Assembly: GCF_002149015.1 (NCBI RefSeq)
Contig: NZ_NGFO01000011.1
Coordinates: 1 to 64,000 of the forward strand
Direction of reading: 5' to 3'
DNA: 64,000 nucleotides
Origin: Gordonia lacunae
GTDB taxonomy: Bacteria > Actinomycetota > Actinomycetes > Mycobacteriales > Mycobacteriaceae
The position numbers and the translations under genes were made by a program. The number at the start of each line of letters is the position of its first letter. Position 1 is the stretch's first letter. Positions 1-10,627 of the stretch are shown here, piece by piece. Below the pieces are notes generated by a model. The model was not told where the DNA came from, made no database searches, and was given only the letters and a program-made list of their open reading frames with translations.

Positions 1-1611
1 GAGCAGGCACGTCCGGTGCCCGGCACGCCGCGGCCGCGCGCGACGCCGGTCCGCATCCCGCCGGGACAGACGCCGGCCCCGCCGCCGGCCGCACCGCGCC
101 CGGCGCCGCCGGACACCGACGTCACGATGGCTCGTCCGCCCGCCCCGGAGCCGCCGGTCCGCAGGTCCCGGGACGACGGATATCGAGACGACGGATATCG
201 CGCGGCGCCGGTCAGGGACCGAATGCGTTCCACCCCCGCCGGTTACGATCCCGCGGGGTACGAGCGGGAGCACCACTCGGGTGAGTCGTACGACGACGCG
301 CCATACGACCCACCCGCCGACACCGCACGTCCGGTCCGCGACCCCGCTCCGGCCGCCCCGGCACCCGGCCGGGGTGTCGAGGAGGCCGACGACGACTGGT
401 GGGCCGGGGTCGACGACACCGAGTCCGATCAGCACACGCGTCGTGCCCCACGCCGGACGCGCAGCCGCGGCAAACGTCGCGCGGTACTGGCCCTCGCGAT
501 CGTCTTCATGCTCGCGCTCATCACCGGTGTCGGCTACTACGGGGTGCGCGCCACCGGCCTGCTCGAGTCGCGCAAGGACTACACCAACGCCGCCGGTGCC
601 GGTGACGTGGTCGTCGACATCCCGGACAACTCCACACTCGCCGATTTCGGCCGCATCCTGGTCGACGCCGACGTGGTCGGCAGCGTGCGCGCCTTCGTCG
701 ATGCCGCTGGCGGACAGCCGATGTCGGGCGGACTGTACAAGATGCGCACCCAGATCCCGGCGACCACCGCCGTCGAGATGCTGACCGACGACGGAGCCGA
801 GCACCGGGTCGGGCGGGTGGTCATCCCGCCGGGGCTGCAGCTCGACTCGAAGACCGGTATCGACGGCAAGGTCACCCCGGGCATCTTCCAGCTCATCGAG
901 AACGCGACGTCGGTCTCGATCAACGGGCAGCAGGAGGGGGTGACCGTCGCCGACCTCGAGAAGGCCGCGGCCGACGCCACGCCGGAGGAGCTCGGCGTAC
1001 CCGAGTGGGCCCGTCAGAACGTCGCCGCGATGACGGGCGACCACCGTCGGATCGAAGGACTGATCGCGCCCACCACCTGGGAGCGCGTGGAACCCGAACA
1101 CACCGCCACGCAGATCCTGCGGGAGATGATCTCCAAGAGCGGGGCGATGTTCGAGCAGTGGGGACTGCTGGACCGCAACAACTCCGGGCTCCAGCCGTAC
1201 GAGACCCTGATCGCGGCGTCGATCGTGGAGCGCGAGGTCCGTCACGTCGAGGATGCGCCGAAGGTGGCGCGGGTCATCCGCAACCGCCTCGACCGCGACC
1301 AGTTGCTGCAGATGGACTCGACGCAGAACTACACCGCCGACATCACGAACATCGACGTCCACGGCGAGGCCTACAAGAACGACAACGAGTGGAACACCTA
1401 CCGCTACAAGGGGTTGCCGCCGACGCCGATCGCGGCGGTCGGCGTACCGGCCCTCGAGGCGATGCTCGACCCGGCCCCGGGCGGCTGGCTGTACTTCGTC
1501 ACGGTCGACACCGCCGGGACGACGCTGTTCGCCAACACCTTCGAAGACCACAAGCGCAATCGCGAGGTCGCCTGCCGTAACAAGCTGGTGGCCACGGGAT
1601 GTAGTCAGTGA
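1..1611 (+). CDS. mltG: Endolytic transglycosylase MltG (YceG family), 5' end may lie outside window
   Basis: Inner-membrane lytic transglycosylase that cuts nascent peptidoglycan glycan strands and so ends their polymerisation. The first in-window start is a GTG at 16, but the frame is open to base 1, so the true start may be upstream. The first ~150 residues are a Pro/Arg/Asp-rich, probably disordered cytoplasmic tail with a tandem DDGYR repeat. A single membrane segment follows (about residues 156-178, AVLALAIVFMLALITGVGYYG), then LysM-like and YceG domains. The catalytic glutamate is in ASIVEREV, followed by the family stretch RVIRNRLDRDQLLQMDST. In M. tuberculosis the homologue (Rv2553c) also sits directly upstream of aroE. 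Its stop overlaps the aroE start. Function is secure from motif and context; the exact N-terminus is not. Confidence 0.93.
   Translation, partial: EQARPVPGTPRPRATPVRIPPGQTPAPPPAAPRPAPPDTDVTMARPPAPEPPVRRSRDDGYRDDGYRAAPVRDRMRSTPAGYDPAGYEREHHSGESYDDAPYDPPADTARPVRDPAPAAPAPGRGVEEADDDWWAGVDDTESDQHTRRAPRRTRSRGKRRAVLALAIVFMLALITGVGYYGVRATGLLESRKDYTNAAGAGDVVVDIPDNSTLADFGRILVDADVVGSVRAFVDAAGGQPMSGGLYKMRTQIPATTAVEMLTDDGAEHRVGRVVIPPGLQLDSKTGIDGKVTPGIFQLIENATSVSINGQQEGVTVADLEKAAADATPEELGVPEWARQNVAAMTGDHRRIEGLIAPTTWERVEPEHTATQILREMISKSGAMFEQWGLLDRNNSGLQPYETLIAASIVEREVRHVEDAPKVARVIRNRLDRDQLLQMDSTQNYTADITNIDVHGEAYKNDNEWNTYRYKGLPPTPIAAVGVPALEAMLDPAPGGWLYFVTVDTAGTTLFANTFEDHKRNREVACRNKLVATGCSQ
172..201 (+). repeat. 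Tandem 15-bp repeat inside mltG
   Basis: Two adjacent copies of GACGACGGATATCGA (the second ends in C) encode DDGYR-DDGYR in the disordered N-terminal tail of MltG. The repeat keeps the reading frame and could change in copy number without disrupting the protein. Confidence 0.8.
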
Positions 1612-2495
1612 CCAGTGGGCCCGCTGTGAACACCGTGCCTGCCGACGTCCGCTCCCCGCACGGCGCTCACCGTCGGGCCGCGGTCCTGGGTTCGCCGATC
1701 ACGCACTCGCGCTCGCCGCGCGTCCACCTGGCCGCGTACCGGGCGCTGGGCCTCACCGACTGGCGATACGACCGGATCGAGTGCACCGCCGATCGCCTGC
1801 CTCGGATCGTGGCCGGCGCCGATGCCGACTTCATCGGCTTCTCGGTCACCATGCCCAACAAGAGGGCGGCCCTCGATTTCGCGACCGAGCGCACCGAGCG
1901 CGCCGAGTTGGTCGGGTCGGCCAACACCCTCGTGCGGGTGCCGTCCGGATGGCGCGCCGACTGCACCGACATCGACGGCATGGCGGGTGCGCTCACCGAT
2001 CTCGCGGTCGGCGCCGACATCGCGTCCGGGGCCACGCCCCTCGCCGTGGTCGTCGGGGCGGGCGGGACGGCGCTACCGACGATCATGGCGCTCGCCGGCG
2101 CGGGCGTCACCGACATCGTGGTCGTCGCCCGTGACGCCGGACGCGCCGCGCCCGTCCTCGAGCTCTGCGAACGGCTCGGGCTGAGCGGCGACATCCTGCC
2201 CTTCGAATCCGCCGAGGCCCTGGACCGCCGGTGCCGGGACTCCGCCGTGGTCGTGTCGACCGTGCCCGCCGAGGCGGCCGGGGGACTGGCATCGACACTG
2301 GCGCGAGCACGCAAGGTCGTGGATGTGATCTACGACCCCTGGCCGACGCCTCTCGCGACGGCGGTCGATGCGGCGGGCGGAACCGTCGTCGGTGGTCTCG
2401 TCATGCTGGTCAACCAGGCGTTCCGGCAGGTCGAACTCTTCACCGGGCTCCCCGCACCGCGCGAGGTGATGATCGAGGCCCTCACCGCCGGCTGA
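1608..2495 (+). CDS. aroE: Shikimate dehydrogenase (NADP+)
   Basis: Reduces 3-dehydroshikimate to shikimate in aromatic amino acid synthesis. The 295-aa protein has the substrate-binding N-terminal half (SPRVH, MPNKRAAL with the catalytic Lys, SANTLVR) and a Rossmann half with the dinucleotide loop VVGAGGTALPTIM; the C-terminal GLVMLVNQA segment is typical. The start is GTG at 1608, which overlaps the mltG TGA, so the two are probably translationally coupled. It opens a run of shikimate genes (aroC, aroK, aroB) that all read the same way. Confidence 0.95.
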   Translation: MTSGPAVNTVPADVRSPHGAHRRAAVLGSPITHSRSPRVHLAAYRALGLTDWRYDRIECTADRLPRIVAGADADFIGFSVTMPNKRAALDFATERTERAELVGSANTLVRVPSGWRADCTDIDGMAGALTDLAVGADIASGATPLAVVVGAGGTALPTIMALAGAGVTDIVVVARDAGRAAPVLELCERLGLSGDILPFESAEALDRRCRDSAVVVSTVPAEAAGGLASTLARARKVVDVIYDPWPTPLATAVDAAGGTVVGGLVMLVNQAFRQVELFTGLPAPREVMIEALTAG

Positions 2496-2583
2496 CGGCC
2501 ATGGCGTTCGGGGCCCGTCCACAGGACGCCCGTCTTGTGGAGAGCTGTGCGGTGACACGTCGATGCCGCGACATGCTCGGCGG

Positions 2584-2988
2584 ATGGGCGAGTGCGCAAT
2601 CCTGGTGTGGCTGTCGGTCGTCGCGGTGACCGACGCCGAGACCCGTCGGATCCCGAATGCGCTCGTCTGGCCGGGGGTCTGCGGTGCGATGGGCGCGTGC
2701 GTGGTCCACCCGGCGGCGGCGGTGGCCGTGCTGACGGCCGCGATCCCGTATGTGCTGGCGTTCGGGAAGCGGTGGTGCGGCGGCGGGGACGTCAAGCTCG
2801 CCGCGGCGTGCGGTGCGCTCGCCCTGCGCTGGGACGCCGCGCTTCTCGTCGTGGCGCTCGCCTCGCTCGTCGCGGTGGGAGTGGTGGTCGCCGACCGCGT
2901 GGCTCGCCGGGAGCAGCCCGGCGCCGCCTCGCATCCGCACGGGCCGGCGCTCGTCGGCGCGACGATCGTCGTCGCCGGTCTGCTGTGA
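2584..2988 (+). CDS. Minimal A24-family prepilin peptidase
   Basis: Membrane aspartyl peptidase of the type IV prepilin leader peptidase family, 134 aa from the ATG at 2584. The two catalytic aspartates are visible: D17 in TDAETRRIPN and D69 in the GGGDVKL motif that replaces the usual FGxGDxK. About four hydrophobic segments follow. It lacks the N-terminal cytoplasmic methyltransferase/zinc-cysteine domain of PilD-type enzymes, so it is the short TadV/CpaA-like form. M. tuberculosis has a similar gene (Rv2551c) at the same place between aroE and aroC. No pilin gene is in the window, so its substrate is unknown. An upstream in-frame ATG at 2563 would add seven residues. Confidence 0.8.
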   Translation: MGECAILVWLSVVAVTDAETRRIPNALVWPGVCGAMGACVVHPAAAVAVLTAAIPYVLAFGKRWCGGGDVKLAAACGALALRWDAALLVVALASLVAVGVVVADRVARREQPGAASHPHGPALVGATIVVAGLL

Positions 2989-3057
2989 CGCGTGCTACCC
3001 GTGATTCGGCGGCGCCGCCGTCGGCCGGGGCACGGCCGCATGGAACAATCGACCACT

Positions 3058-4244
3058 GTGTTGCGCTGGATAACTGCCGGAGAATCCCACGGTCCCGCCC
3101 TGGTCGCCATCGTCGAGGGCATGGTGGCCGGTGTCGAGGTCACCTCGTCCGACATCGGAGAGCAACTGGCTCGCCGCCGGCTCGGCTACGGCCGCGGAGC
3201 GCGGATGAAGTTCGAGGCCGACAAGGTCACCGTGCTCGGCGGGGTCCGCCACGGCCAGACCATGGGCGGTCCGGTCGCCATCGAGATCGGCAACACCGAG
3301 TGGCCCAAATGGGAGACGGTGATGGCCGCCGACCCGGTGGACGAGGCCGAGCTCGAGGGCAGCGCCCGCAACGCACCGCTGACCCGTCCCCGGCCCGGCC
3401 ACGCCGACTACTCCGGCATGCTCAAGTACGGCTTCGACGACGCCCGCCCGGTGCTCGAACGTGCCAGCGCGCGAGAGACCGCGGCCCGCGTCGCGGCGGG
3501 CACGGTGGCCCGCAACTTCCTCCGTCAGGTGCTCGGCATCGACGTGGTCTCCCACGTCATCTCGATCGGCGCGAGCGATCCCTATGTGGGCCCGCCGCCG
3601 CGCATCTCCGACCTCGAGGCCATCGACGCCAGCCCGGTCCGCGCCTTCGACGCCGACGCCGAGAAGTCGATGATCGCCGAGATCGAGGCGGCGAAGAAGG
3701 ACGGCGACACCCTCGGCGGTGTCGTCGAGATCGTCGCGACCGGGGTGCCGGTCGGTCTCGGCTCGCACGTGAGCGGTGAGACCCGCCTGGATGCGAAGCT
3801 CGCGGCCGCGCTCATGGGCATCCAGGCCATCAAGGGCGTCGAGGTGGGGGACGGCTTCACCACCGCCCGCCGGCGCGGCAGCGAAGCCCACGACGAGATG
3901 GTGCCCGGTGCCGACGGCGTCCTGCGCTCGACCAACCGCGCGGGCGGGCTCGAGGGCGGCATGACCAACGGCGAGGACCTGCGCGTGCGCATCGCCATGA
4001 AGCCGATCTCGACCGTGCCTCGCGCACTGTCGACGATCGACATGTCGACGGGGGAGACGGCCAGCGCGATCCACCAGCGTTCCGACGTCTGCGCCGTGCC
4101 CGCGGCGGGAGTGGTCGCGGAGGCGATGGTCGCACTCGTCGTGGCCCAGGCCGCCCTCGAGAAGTTCGGCGGCGACTCGGTCGGCGAGACCGCCGCGAAC
4201 CTCGCCGCCTACCAGGCCGCCGTCGACGCGCGTCCGCCTCGGGC

Positions 4245-4248
<4 letters not shown>
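3058..4248 (+). CDS. aroC: Chorismate synthase
   Basis: Makes chorismate from 5-enolpyruvylshikimate 3-phosphate using reduced FMN; last step of the common aromatic pathway. The GTG at 3058 gives [20 protein letters not shown], the canonical N-terminus (signature GESHG), and a usual length of 396 aa. A longer reading from 2992 would add an Arg-rich stretch absent from the family and is not used. Other conserved parts are [39 protein letters not shown] and the C-terminal [17 protein letters not shown]. Its TGA overlaps the aroK ATG. Confidence 0.96.
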
Positions 4249-5929
<1,681 letters not shown>

Positions 5930-5965
5930 GGCGAAGGCCTGTACCGAATCACTGCTCCCTGATCC

Positions 5966-6119
5966 GAAAGAGCCACACATCCATTGGTCCCTCAGGTGTG
6001 AGGAGCGATAGCGACGAGCCACGAAGGGCCTGTTGAGGCGCCTTGCGAGCCCCTTCGTGGCTCGCTTCGCTCGCACCTCAGGGAGCACAGATTCGGCCAC
6101 TCGCACGCGCGGCTCTTTC
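5966..6119. repeat. Large imperfect inverted repeat after aroB
   Basis: The two halves fold on each other about the centre GGCGCC (6037-6042). Inner arms pair TCCCTCAGGTG (5988-5998) with CACCTCAGGGA (6074-6084), and GAGCCACGAAGGG (6016-6028) with CCCTTCGTGGCTC (6051-6063). An outer arm pairs GAAAGAGCC (5966-5974) with GGCTCTTTC (6111-6119). It lies between the convergent aroB and Rv2536-like genes, so it could act as a two-way terminator, or be a dispersed palindromic element. It occupies the slot where aroD is expected. Confidence 0.75.
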
Positions 6120-6126
6120 CTGGGGC

Positions 6127-6654
6127 TCAGCGAATACGCTGGGTCGGCGCATCCGCGTCGGAGGGGGTGCCGTCCCCGTGGTGCGAACGGTCCTCGTGGA
6201 CCGACCAGTCGTCGTCGGCAGCACCCTTGTTCTGGTCGCGCCGGACGAGGAAACGGCCGATCGCCGCACCGACGAAGGCCGGGACGAAGACGAGCAGCGC
6301 GGTGAACGACGCACCGGCGATGAGTTCGACGAACAGGCTGGCCTGGCCGATCCCGGCGAGGACGACGGTGCCGAGGATCCACGAGATCAGTCCGGCGAGG
6401 ACACCGGCCAGGACGCCGGCCTGCAGCCAGCGCACGGTGAGGTCCTCGTAGTCGTCCGGGTCCGGGTTCGCGCGGGCGTCGCGGATACCGTCGTAGCCGC
6501 CCCACACCAGGGCGATGAGGACGACGACCGCGATCGCGATGGTGCGCCAGACGGTGGAGTTCAGCGGCGCCTGGACCACTGCGAATCCGAGCAGCACCCG
6601 GGCGAGGACGTGAACGGCGGTCATCGTCAGACCGCGCACCAACCACGAAGACAT
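6127..6654 (-). CDS. Four-TM membrane protein (Rv2536-like, B-4DMT type)
   Basis: Integral membrane protein of unknown function, 175 aa from MSSWLVRGLTMT; a start three codons upstream (6663) is possible. It shows hydrophobic segments around VHVLARVLLGFAVV, IAIAVVVLIALVWGG, AGVLAGVLAGLISWILGTVVLAG and ALLVFVPAFVGAAIG, then a polar tail rich in Asp, Arg and His. The loop GGYDGIRDARANPDPDDYEDLTVRWL is shared with M. tuberculosis Rv2536, which also lies between the aro cluster and pepQ. It reads against aroB and away from pepQ. A small-molecule transport role is only suggested by the family name. Confidence 0.75.
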   Translation of the reverse strand: MSSWLVRGLTMTAVHVLARVLLGFAVVQAPLNSTVWRTIAIAVVVLIALVWGGYDGIRDARANPDPDDYEDLTVRWLQAGVLAGVLAGLISWILGTVVLAGIGQASLFVELIAGASFTALLVFVPAFVGAAIGRFLVRRDQNKGAADDDWSVHEDRSHHGDGTPSDADAPTQRIR

Positions 6655-6737
6655 GCGCGTCATCTTACGCACGGCGGTGGTGACAGCGGACACACCTGGT
6701 CGAAGTGGTCGGGTTCGCACGGTTCGGGCGCCCGCCG

Positions 6738-6743
6738 TAGCGT
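6738..6743 (+). promoter_or_regulatory. -10 hexamer for pepQ, leaderless arrangement
   Basis: TAGCGT lies seven bases before the GTG at 6751, the spacing expected if transcription begins at the start codon. This supports the chosen pepQ start. No clear -35 box. Confidence 0.5.
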
Positions 6744-6750
6744 GGCGGGG

Positions 6751-7860
6751 GTGCCGATCAACCACGACACGGCCGGCCGTCGCGCCCGGCTGCGTACCGA
6801 ACTGCGAACCGCGGACGACCCGGTCTCGTTCCTCGTCGTCTCCGATCTCGTCAACGTCCGCTATCTGACCGGTTTCACCGGTTCCAACGCCGCGGTGCTG
6901 ATCGATGTGGACGACCCGGCGGGTGACCGGATCGCCACCGACGGCCGGTATCTCACCCAGGTCGCCGAGCAGGTGCCCGACGTCGAGCCGATCATCGAAC
7001 GCGCGGCGGCACGTGCCCTCGTCGACCACGCCCGGGCCACCGGGGCCGGTCGCGTCGGCTTCGAAGCCGACACCGAGACCGTGGCCGGACACCGAGCGCT
7101 GTCCGCTGCCCTGGGGGACTCCGGGATCGAACTCGTCAGCACGACCGGTCTCGTGCAGAACCTGCGCGCGGTCAAGGAACCGGGGGAGATCGAGCTGCTC
7201 CGGGCGGCGTGCGCGATCGGGGATGCGGCCCTGGCGCAGATCATCGCCGGCGGCGTCCTGCGGGCCGGGACGACCGAACGCGAGGTCGCGCGTGCCCTCG
7301 AGTGGGAGATGTATCGCCTCGGCGCCGACGGGATCGCGTTCGAGACCATCGTGGCGGCCGGCGCCCACTCGGCGATTCCTCATCACCGGCCGACGCACAC
7401 CGCACTGGCCGACGGCGACCTCGTCAAGATCGACTTCGGCTCGGTCGTCGGCGGGTACCACTCGGACATGACGAGGACCTTCGTCCTGCGGCGTGCCGCG
7501 TCGTGGCAGCGTGACCTCTACGAGCTCGTCGCGACCGCGCAGGCCGCGGGCCGGGCGGCGCTGACACCCGGCGCCGACCTCCGGGCGGTCGACGCGGCGG
7601 CGCGGGACGTCATCGACCACGCCGGTCACGGGGAGCACTACGTGCACGGTCTCGGCCACGGGGTGGGGTTGCAGATCCACGAAGCGCCGGGAATCGGCAA
7701 ACTGGCGGCGGGTACACTGCCATGCGGTGCTGCGGTCACCGTGGAGCCCGGTGTCTACCTGCCCGGATGGGGCGGGGTCCGGATCGAGGACACCCTGGTG
7801 GTCACCGACGGCGACCCCGACCTGCTGACCGCCACCGACAAGACATTCACCGTCATCTGA
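6751..7860 (+). CDS. pepQ: M24-family Xaa-Pro aminopeptidase/dipeptidase
   Basis: Cytoplasmic metallopeptidase that removes N-terminal residues next to proline. The 369-aa protein has the creatinase-like N-terminal domain (about residues 1-130, with YLTGFTGSNAAVL) and the pita-bread catalytic domain. Metal ligands are visible: Asp in KIDFGSV, Asp in HSDMTRTF, His in HGLGHGVGLQIHE, Glu in TVEPGVY and Glu in RIEDTL. The order pepQ-efp matches M. tuberculosis Rv2535c-Rv2534c. The GTG start is supported by the -10 box just before it. Confidence 0.9.
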   Translation: MPINHDTAGRRARLRTELRTADDPVSFLVVSDLVNVRYLTGFTGSNAAVLIDVDDPAGDRIATDGRYLTQVAEQVPDVEPIIERAAARALVDHARATGAGRVGFEADTETVAGHRALSAALGDSGIELVSTTGLVQNLRAVKEPGEIELLRAACAIGDAALAQIIAGGVLRAGTTEREVARALEWEMYRLGADGIAFETIVAAGAHSAIPHHRPTHTALADGDLVKIDFGSVVGGYHSDMTRTFVLRRAASWQRDLYELVATAQAAGRAALTPGADLRAVDAAARDVIDHAGHGEHYVHGLGHGVGLQIHEAPGIGKLAAGTLPCGAAVTVEPGVYLPGWGGVRIEDTLVVTDGDPDLLTATDKTFTVI

Positions 7861-7881
7861 CTGCAAGGGAACGAATACCAC

Positions 7882-8445
7882 ATGGCATCCACCGCCGATT
7901 TCAAGAACGGCCTCGTGCTGCGCATGGACGACCAGCTCTGGCAGATCCAGGAGTTCCAGCACGTCAAGCCGGGCAAGGGGCCCGCGTTCGTGCGCACCAA
8001 GATCAAGAACGTGCTGAGCGGCAAGACCGTCGACAAGACCTTCAACGCCGGTGTCAAGGTCGAGACCGCCACCGTCGACCGTCGCGACATGACCTTCCTC
8101 TACAACGACGGCACCGACTACGTGTTCATGGACGCGCAGGACTACGAGCAGTTCTCCCTGCCGCCGGCCACCGTCGGCGACGGCGCGCGTTTCCTGCTCG
8201 AGAACATGACCGTGCAGGTGTCGCTGAACGAGGGCAACCCGCTGTTCGTCGAGCTGCCGGTCACCGTCGAGCTGATCGTGGCCCAGACCGATCCCGGACT
8301 CCAGGGCGATCGTTCCACCGGCGGCACCAAGCCGGCCACGCTGGAGACCGGAGCCGAGATCCAGGTGCCGCTGTTCATCAACACCGGCGACAAGCTCAAG
8401 GTCGACTCGCGTGACGGCAGCTATCTCGGCCGCGTCAACTCCTGA
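7882..8445 (+). CDS. efp: Translation elongation factor P
   Basis: Relieves ribosome stalling at consecutive prolines. At 187 aa it has the usual three beta domains: the KOW-like N-terminal domain with the loop [10 protein letters not shown], whose Lys32 sits at the tip that reaches the peptidyl-transferase centre, the OB domain ([21 protein letters not shown]), and the C-terminal domain ending in [14 protein letters not shown]. The ATG at 7882 has AAGGGA upstream. nusB follows after three bases. Confidence 0.96.
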   Translation: MASTADFKNGLVLRMDDQLWQIQEFQHVKPGKGPAFVRTKIKNVLSGKTVDKTFNAGVKVETATVDRRDMTFLYNDGTDYVFMDAQDYEQFSLPPATVGDGARFLLENMTVQVSLNEGNPLFVELPVTVELIVAQTDPGLQGDRSTGGTKPATLETGAEIQVPLFINTGDKLKVDSRDGSYLGRVNS

Positions 8446-8448
8446 CCT

Positions 8449-8925
8449 GTGAAGCAACCCGGAACCCGACACAAGGCGCGGCGCCGCGCGGTGGACCTGC
8501 TCTTCGAGGCCGAGGCCAAGGGAGTGAGTCCCGCGCAGCTCGTCACCGAACGTCGTGAGTACGTCCGTTCGGACGAGAGCGTCGGCTCGATCCACGACTA
8601 CACCGCGACCGTGATCCAGGGACTCGCCGAGGACCAGTCTCAGGTCGACGCGGTCATCTCGTCCTACCTGCGGGACTGGACCCTGGAACGACTCCCGGCG
8701 GTCGACCGCGCGATCATGCGGCTGGCGACCTGGGAGCTGTTCAACTCGCTCGACGTCGACACGATCGTGGTCGTCGACGAAGCGGTCGAACTCGCCAAGG
8801 AACTCTCCACCGACGACTCGCCGGCCTTCGTCAACGGGGTGCTGGCCAAGATCGCCGAACTCGCTCCGCAGGTGAGAGCGGCCGCGGCCACCGAGCCCGC
8901 ACCGGGACGGCCGGAGCAGAACTGA
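8449..8925 (+). CDS. nusB: Transcription antitermination factor NusB
   Basis: All-helical RNA-binding protein that, with NusE (S10), supports rRNA antitermination. The 158-aa protein starts with [24 protein letters not shown], the canonical basic first helix, and carries the C-terminal [33 protein letters not shown] signature. The start is GTG at 8449, three bases after the efp stop, so it is read from the pepQ/efp transcript. Confidence 0.95.
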   Translation: MKQPGTRHKARRRAVDLLFEAEAKGVSPAQLVTERREYVRSDESVGSIHDYTATVIQGLAEDQSQVDAVISSYLRDWTLERLPAVDRAIMRLATWELFNSLDVDTIVVVDEAVELAKELSTDDSPAFVNGVLAKIAELAPQVRAAAATEPAPGRPEQN

Positions 8926-8979
8926 TCCGCACCGGGTGTGGCGTACGTCGCGGGAATTCGTCCGCGTCGCCGCCCGGTG

Positions 8980-8985
8980 TAGAGT
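8980..8985 (+). promoter_or_regulatory. -10 hexamer for the pyrimidine operon
   Basis: TAGAGT upstream of the PyrR leader would place the start of transcription near 8992 and give a leader of about 50 bases before pyrR. Inferred from sequence only. Confidence 0.45.
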
Positions 8986-9000
8986 GTCGCGAGACAGACA

Positions 9001-9037
9001 TCCTTTAACGATCCGTCCTGCGAGGCGGAGAAGGAGG
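9001..9037 (+). promoter_or_regulatory. PyrR-binding leader hairpin that sequesters the pyrR ribosome site
   Basis: The RNA can form a stem in which UCCUU (9001-9005) pairs with AAGGA (9031-9035), the core of the pyrR Shine-Dalgarno AAGGAGG (9031-9037). An inner stem UCCG (9012-9015)/CGGA (9026-9029) closes the loop UCCUGCGAGG (9016-9025), close to the Bacillus PyrR-binding loop consensus (UCC..G.GAGG). PyrR bound to UMP would hold the fold and block translation, as reported for mycobacteria. Confidence 0.75.
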
Positions 9038-9043
9038 TCGGCC

Positions 9044-9628
9044 TTGGCCAGCCCCGCTCCCAGGGTGCTGCTCGATGCCGCTGACGTGTCGCGCACGATT
9101 GCTCGTGTCGCACACCAGGTGATCGAGAAGACTGCTCTGGACTCGCCCGACGCACCCCGCGTCGTTCTTATCGGAATTCCCACTCGCGGAACATCTCTCG
9201 CCACCCGGCTGGGTGGCAAGATCGGTGAGTTCGCGGGCGTCGACGTACCGGTGGGTTACCTCGACATCACGCTGTACCGCGACGATCTGCGCGGTAAGCC
9301 GCATCGTCCGCTGGAGCGGACGATGGTCCCGGCCGGCGGCGTCGACAACGCCATCGTGATCCTCGTCGACGATGTCCTCTACTCCGGGCGGACGGTCCGC
9401 GCCGCGCTCGACGCCCTGCGTGATCTCGGCCGTCCCGCGGCCGTGCAGCTCGCGGTCCTCGTCGACCGCGGCCACCGCGAACTCCCGTTGCGCGCAGACT
9501 ATGTCGGCAAGAACATCCCCACGGCCCGCGACGAGCAGGTCTCGGTTCATCTCGTCGAGCATGACGGCATCGACGAGGTCGTCCTCGCGTCGGCGTCGAG
9601 TTCGGCTGCGGCGGAGAGTGATTCGTGA
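9044..9628 (+). CDS. pyrR: Bifunctional pyr operon regulator / uracil phosphoribosyltransferase
   Basis: RNA-binding regulator of pyrimidine genes with UPRTase activity. The start is TTG at 9044, seven bases after a strong AAGGAGG, giving [29 protein letters not shown], the family N-terminus, and 194 aa; an earlier in-frame GTG at 8936 would translate through the regulatory hairpin and is rejected. The PRPP-binding motif [21 protein letters not shown] is clear. It leads the operon pyrB-pyrC-(membrane gene)-carA-carB-pyrF and probably represses it by binding its own leader. Confidence 0.93.
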   Translation: MASPAPRVLLDAADVSRTIARVAHQVIEKTALDSPDAPRVVLIGIPTRGTSLATRLGGKIGEFAGVDVPVGYLDITLYRDDLRGKPHRPLERTMVPAGGVDNAIVILVDDVLYSGRTVRAALDALRDLGRPAAVQLAVLVDRGHRELPLRADYVGKNIPTARDEQVSVHLVEHDGIDEVVLASASSSAAAESDS

Positions 9629-10578
9629 TGCGGCATCTGCTGTCGACGCAAGGCCTCAGCCGCGACGATGCCACCGCCCTCCTCGACGACGCCGAGCGTT
9701 TCGAACAGGCCCTCACCGGACGCGAGGTGCGCAAGCTGCCGACACTGCGCGGGCGCACGGTGATGACCGTGTTCTACGAGAACTCGACCCGCACCCGGGT
9801 CTCCTTCGAGGTCGCGGGGAAGTGGATGAGCGCCGACGTCATCAACGTCAGCGCCTCGAGTTCCTCTGCGGGCAAAGGGGAGTCGCTGCGCGACACCGCC
9901 AAGACCCTGCACGCGGCGGGCGCCGACGCGCTGATCGTCCGGCACCCTGCCTCGGGTGCGCCGGCCCAGATCGCCGACTGGACGACGACGCCCGACGGCG
10001 ACGGCCCCGCGGTGATCAACGCCGGTGACGGGACCCACGAGCATCCCACGCAGGCACTCCTCGATGCGCTCACGCTGCGTCAGCGGCTCGGGTCGCTCGA
10101 GGGCAGGCGCATCGCGATCGTCGGCGACATCATCCATTCCCGCGTCGCGCGGTCGAACGCACATCTGTTGTCGACACTCGGTGCCGAGGTCGTGCTCGTC
10201 GCGCCCCCGACCCTGCTGCCGGTGGGCGTCGACCAGTGGCCGGTCAGCGTGTCCGGCAGTCTCGACGCCGAACTCCCCGCGGTCGACGCCGTGATGATGC
10301 TCCGCGTCCAGGCCGAGCGAATGAACGGTGGGTTCTTCCCGAGCGCCCGGGAATACTCGGTCCGGTTCGGGCTCAACGACCGGCGTCTGGGGTTGCTGCA
10401 CGACGACGCGGTGGTCCTGCATCCCGGACCGATGCTGCGCGGCATGGAGATCGGCTACTCGGTGGCCGATTCGCCGAAGGCGACCGTGCTCGAACAGGTC
10501 CGCAACGGCGTGCACGTGCGGATGGCGGTCCTGTTCCGGCTGCTCGTCGGTTCCGATTCCGCGGGAGCCCACCTATGA
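9628..10578 (+). CDS. pyrB: Aspartate carbamoyltransferase catalytic subunit
   Basis: Joins carbamoyl phosphate and L-aspartate in the second step of UMP synthesis. The 316-aa protein has the carbamoyl phosphate motif [13 protein letters not shown], the [16 protein letters not shown] loop, the [14 protein letters not shown] motif and C-terminal [13 protein letters not shown]. The ATG at 9628 overlaps the pyrR stop (TGATG); a GTG one codon earlier is possible. No regulatory PyrI gene is present. Confidence 0.96.
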   Translation: MRHLLSTQGLSRDDATALLDDAERFEQALTGREVRKLPTLRGRTVMTVFYENSTRTRVSFEVAGKWMSADVINVSASSSSAGKGESLRDTAKTLHAAGADALIVRHPASGAPAQIADWTTTPDGDGPAVINAGDGTHEHPTQALLDALTLRQRLGSLEGRRIAIVGDIIHSRVARSNAHLLSTLGAEVVLVAPPTLLPVGVDQWPVSVSGSLDAELPAVDAVMMLRVQAERMNGGFFPSAREYSVRFGLNDRRLGLLHDDAVVLHPGPMLRGMEIGYSVADSPKATVLEQVRNGVHVRMAVLFRLLVGSDSAGAHL

Positions 10579-10627
10579 CCCACCACCACCGATGAACCCC
10601 CACCACACCGCCTCAGGAGTTCCGACA

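Noticed and set aside
2992-3057. Extended AroC N-terminus
   Set aside because: Arg-rich and absent from the family; the protein begins at [11 protein letters not shown].
5966-6119. CRISPR array or IS remnant
   Set aside because: It is a single palindromic structure without spacers or transposase coding.
8936-9043. Longer PyrR start at GTG 8936
   Set aside because: It would translate across the leader hairpin, and the TTG with AAGGAGG matches the family N-terminus.
6127-9219. 1030-codon minus-strand frame across pepQ, efp and nusB
   Set aside because: Only its last 175 codons form a real gene (Rv2536-like); the rest is antisense to well-supported genes.
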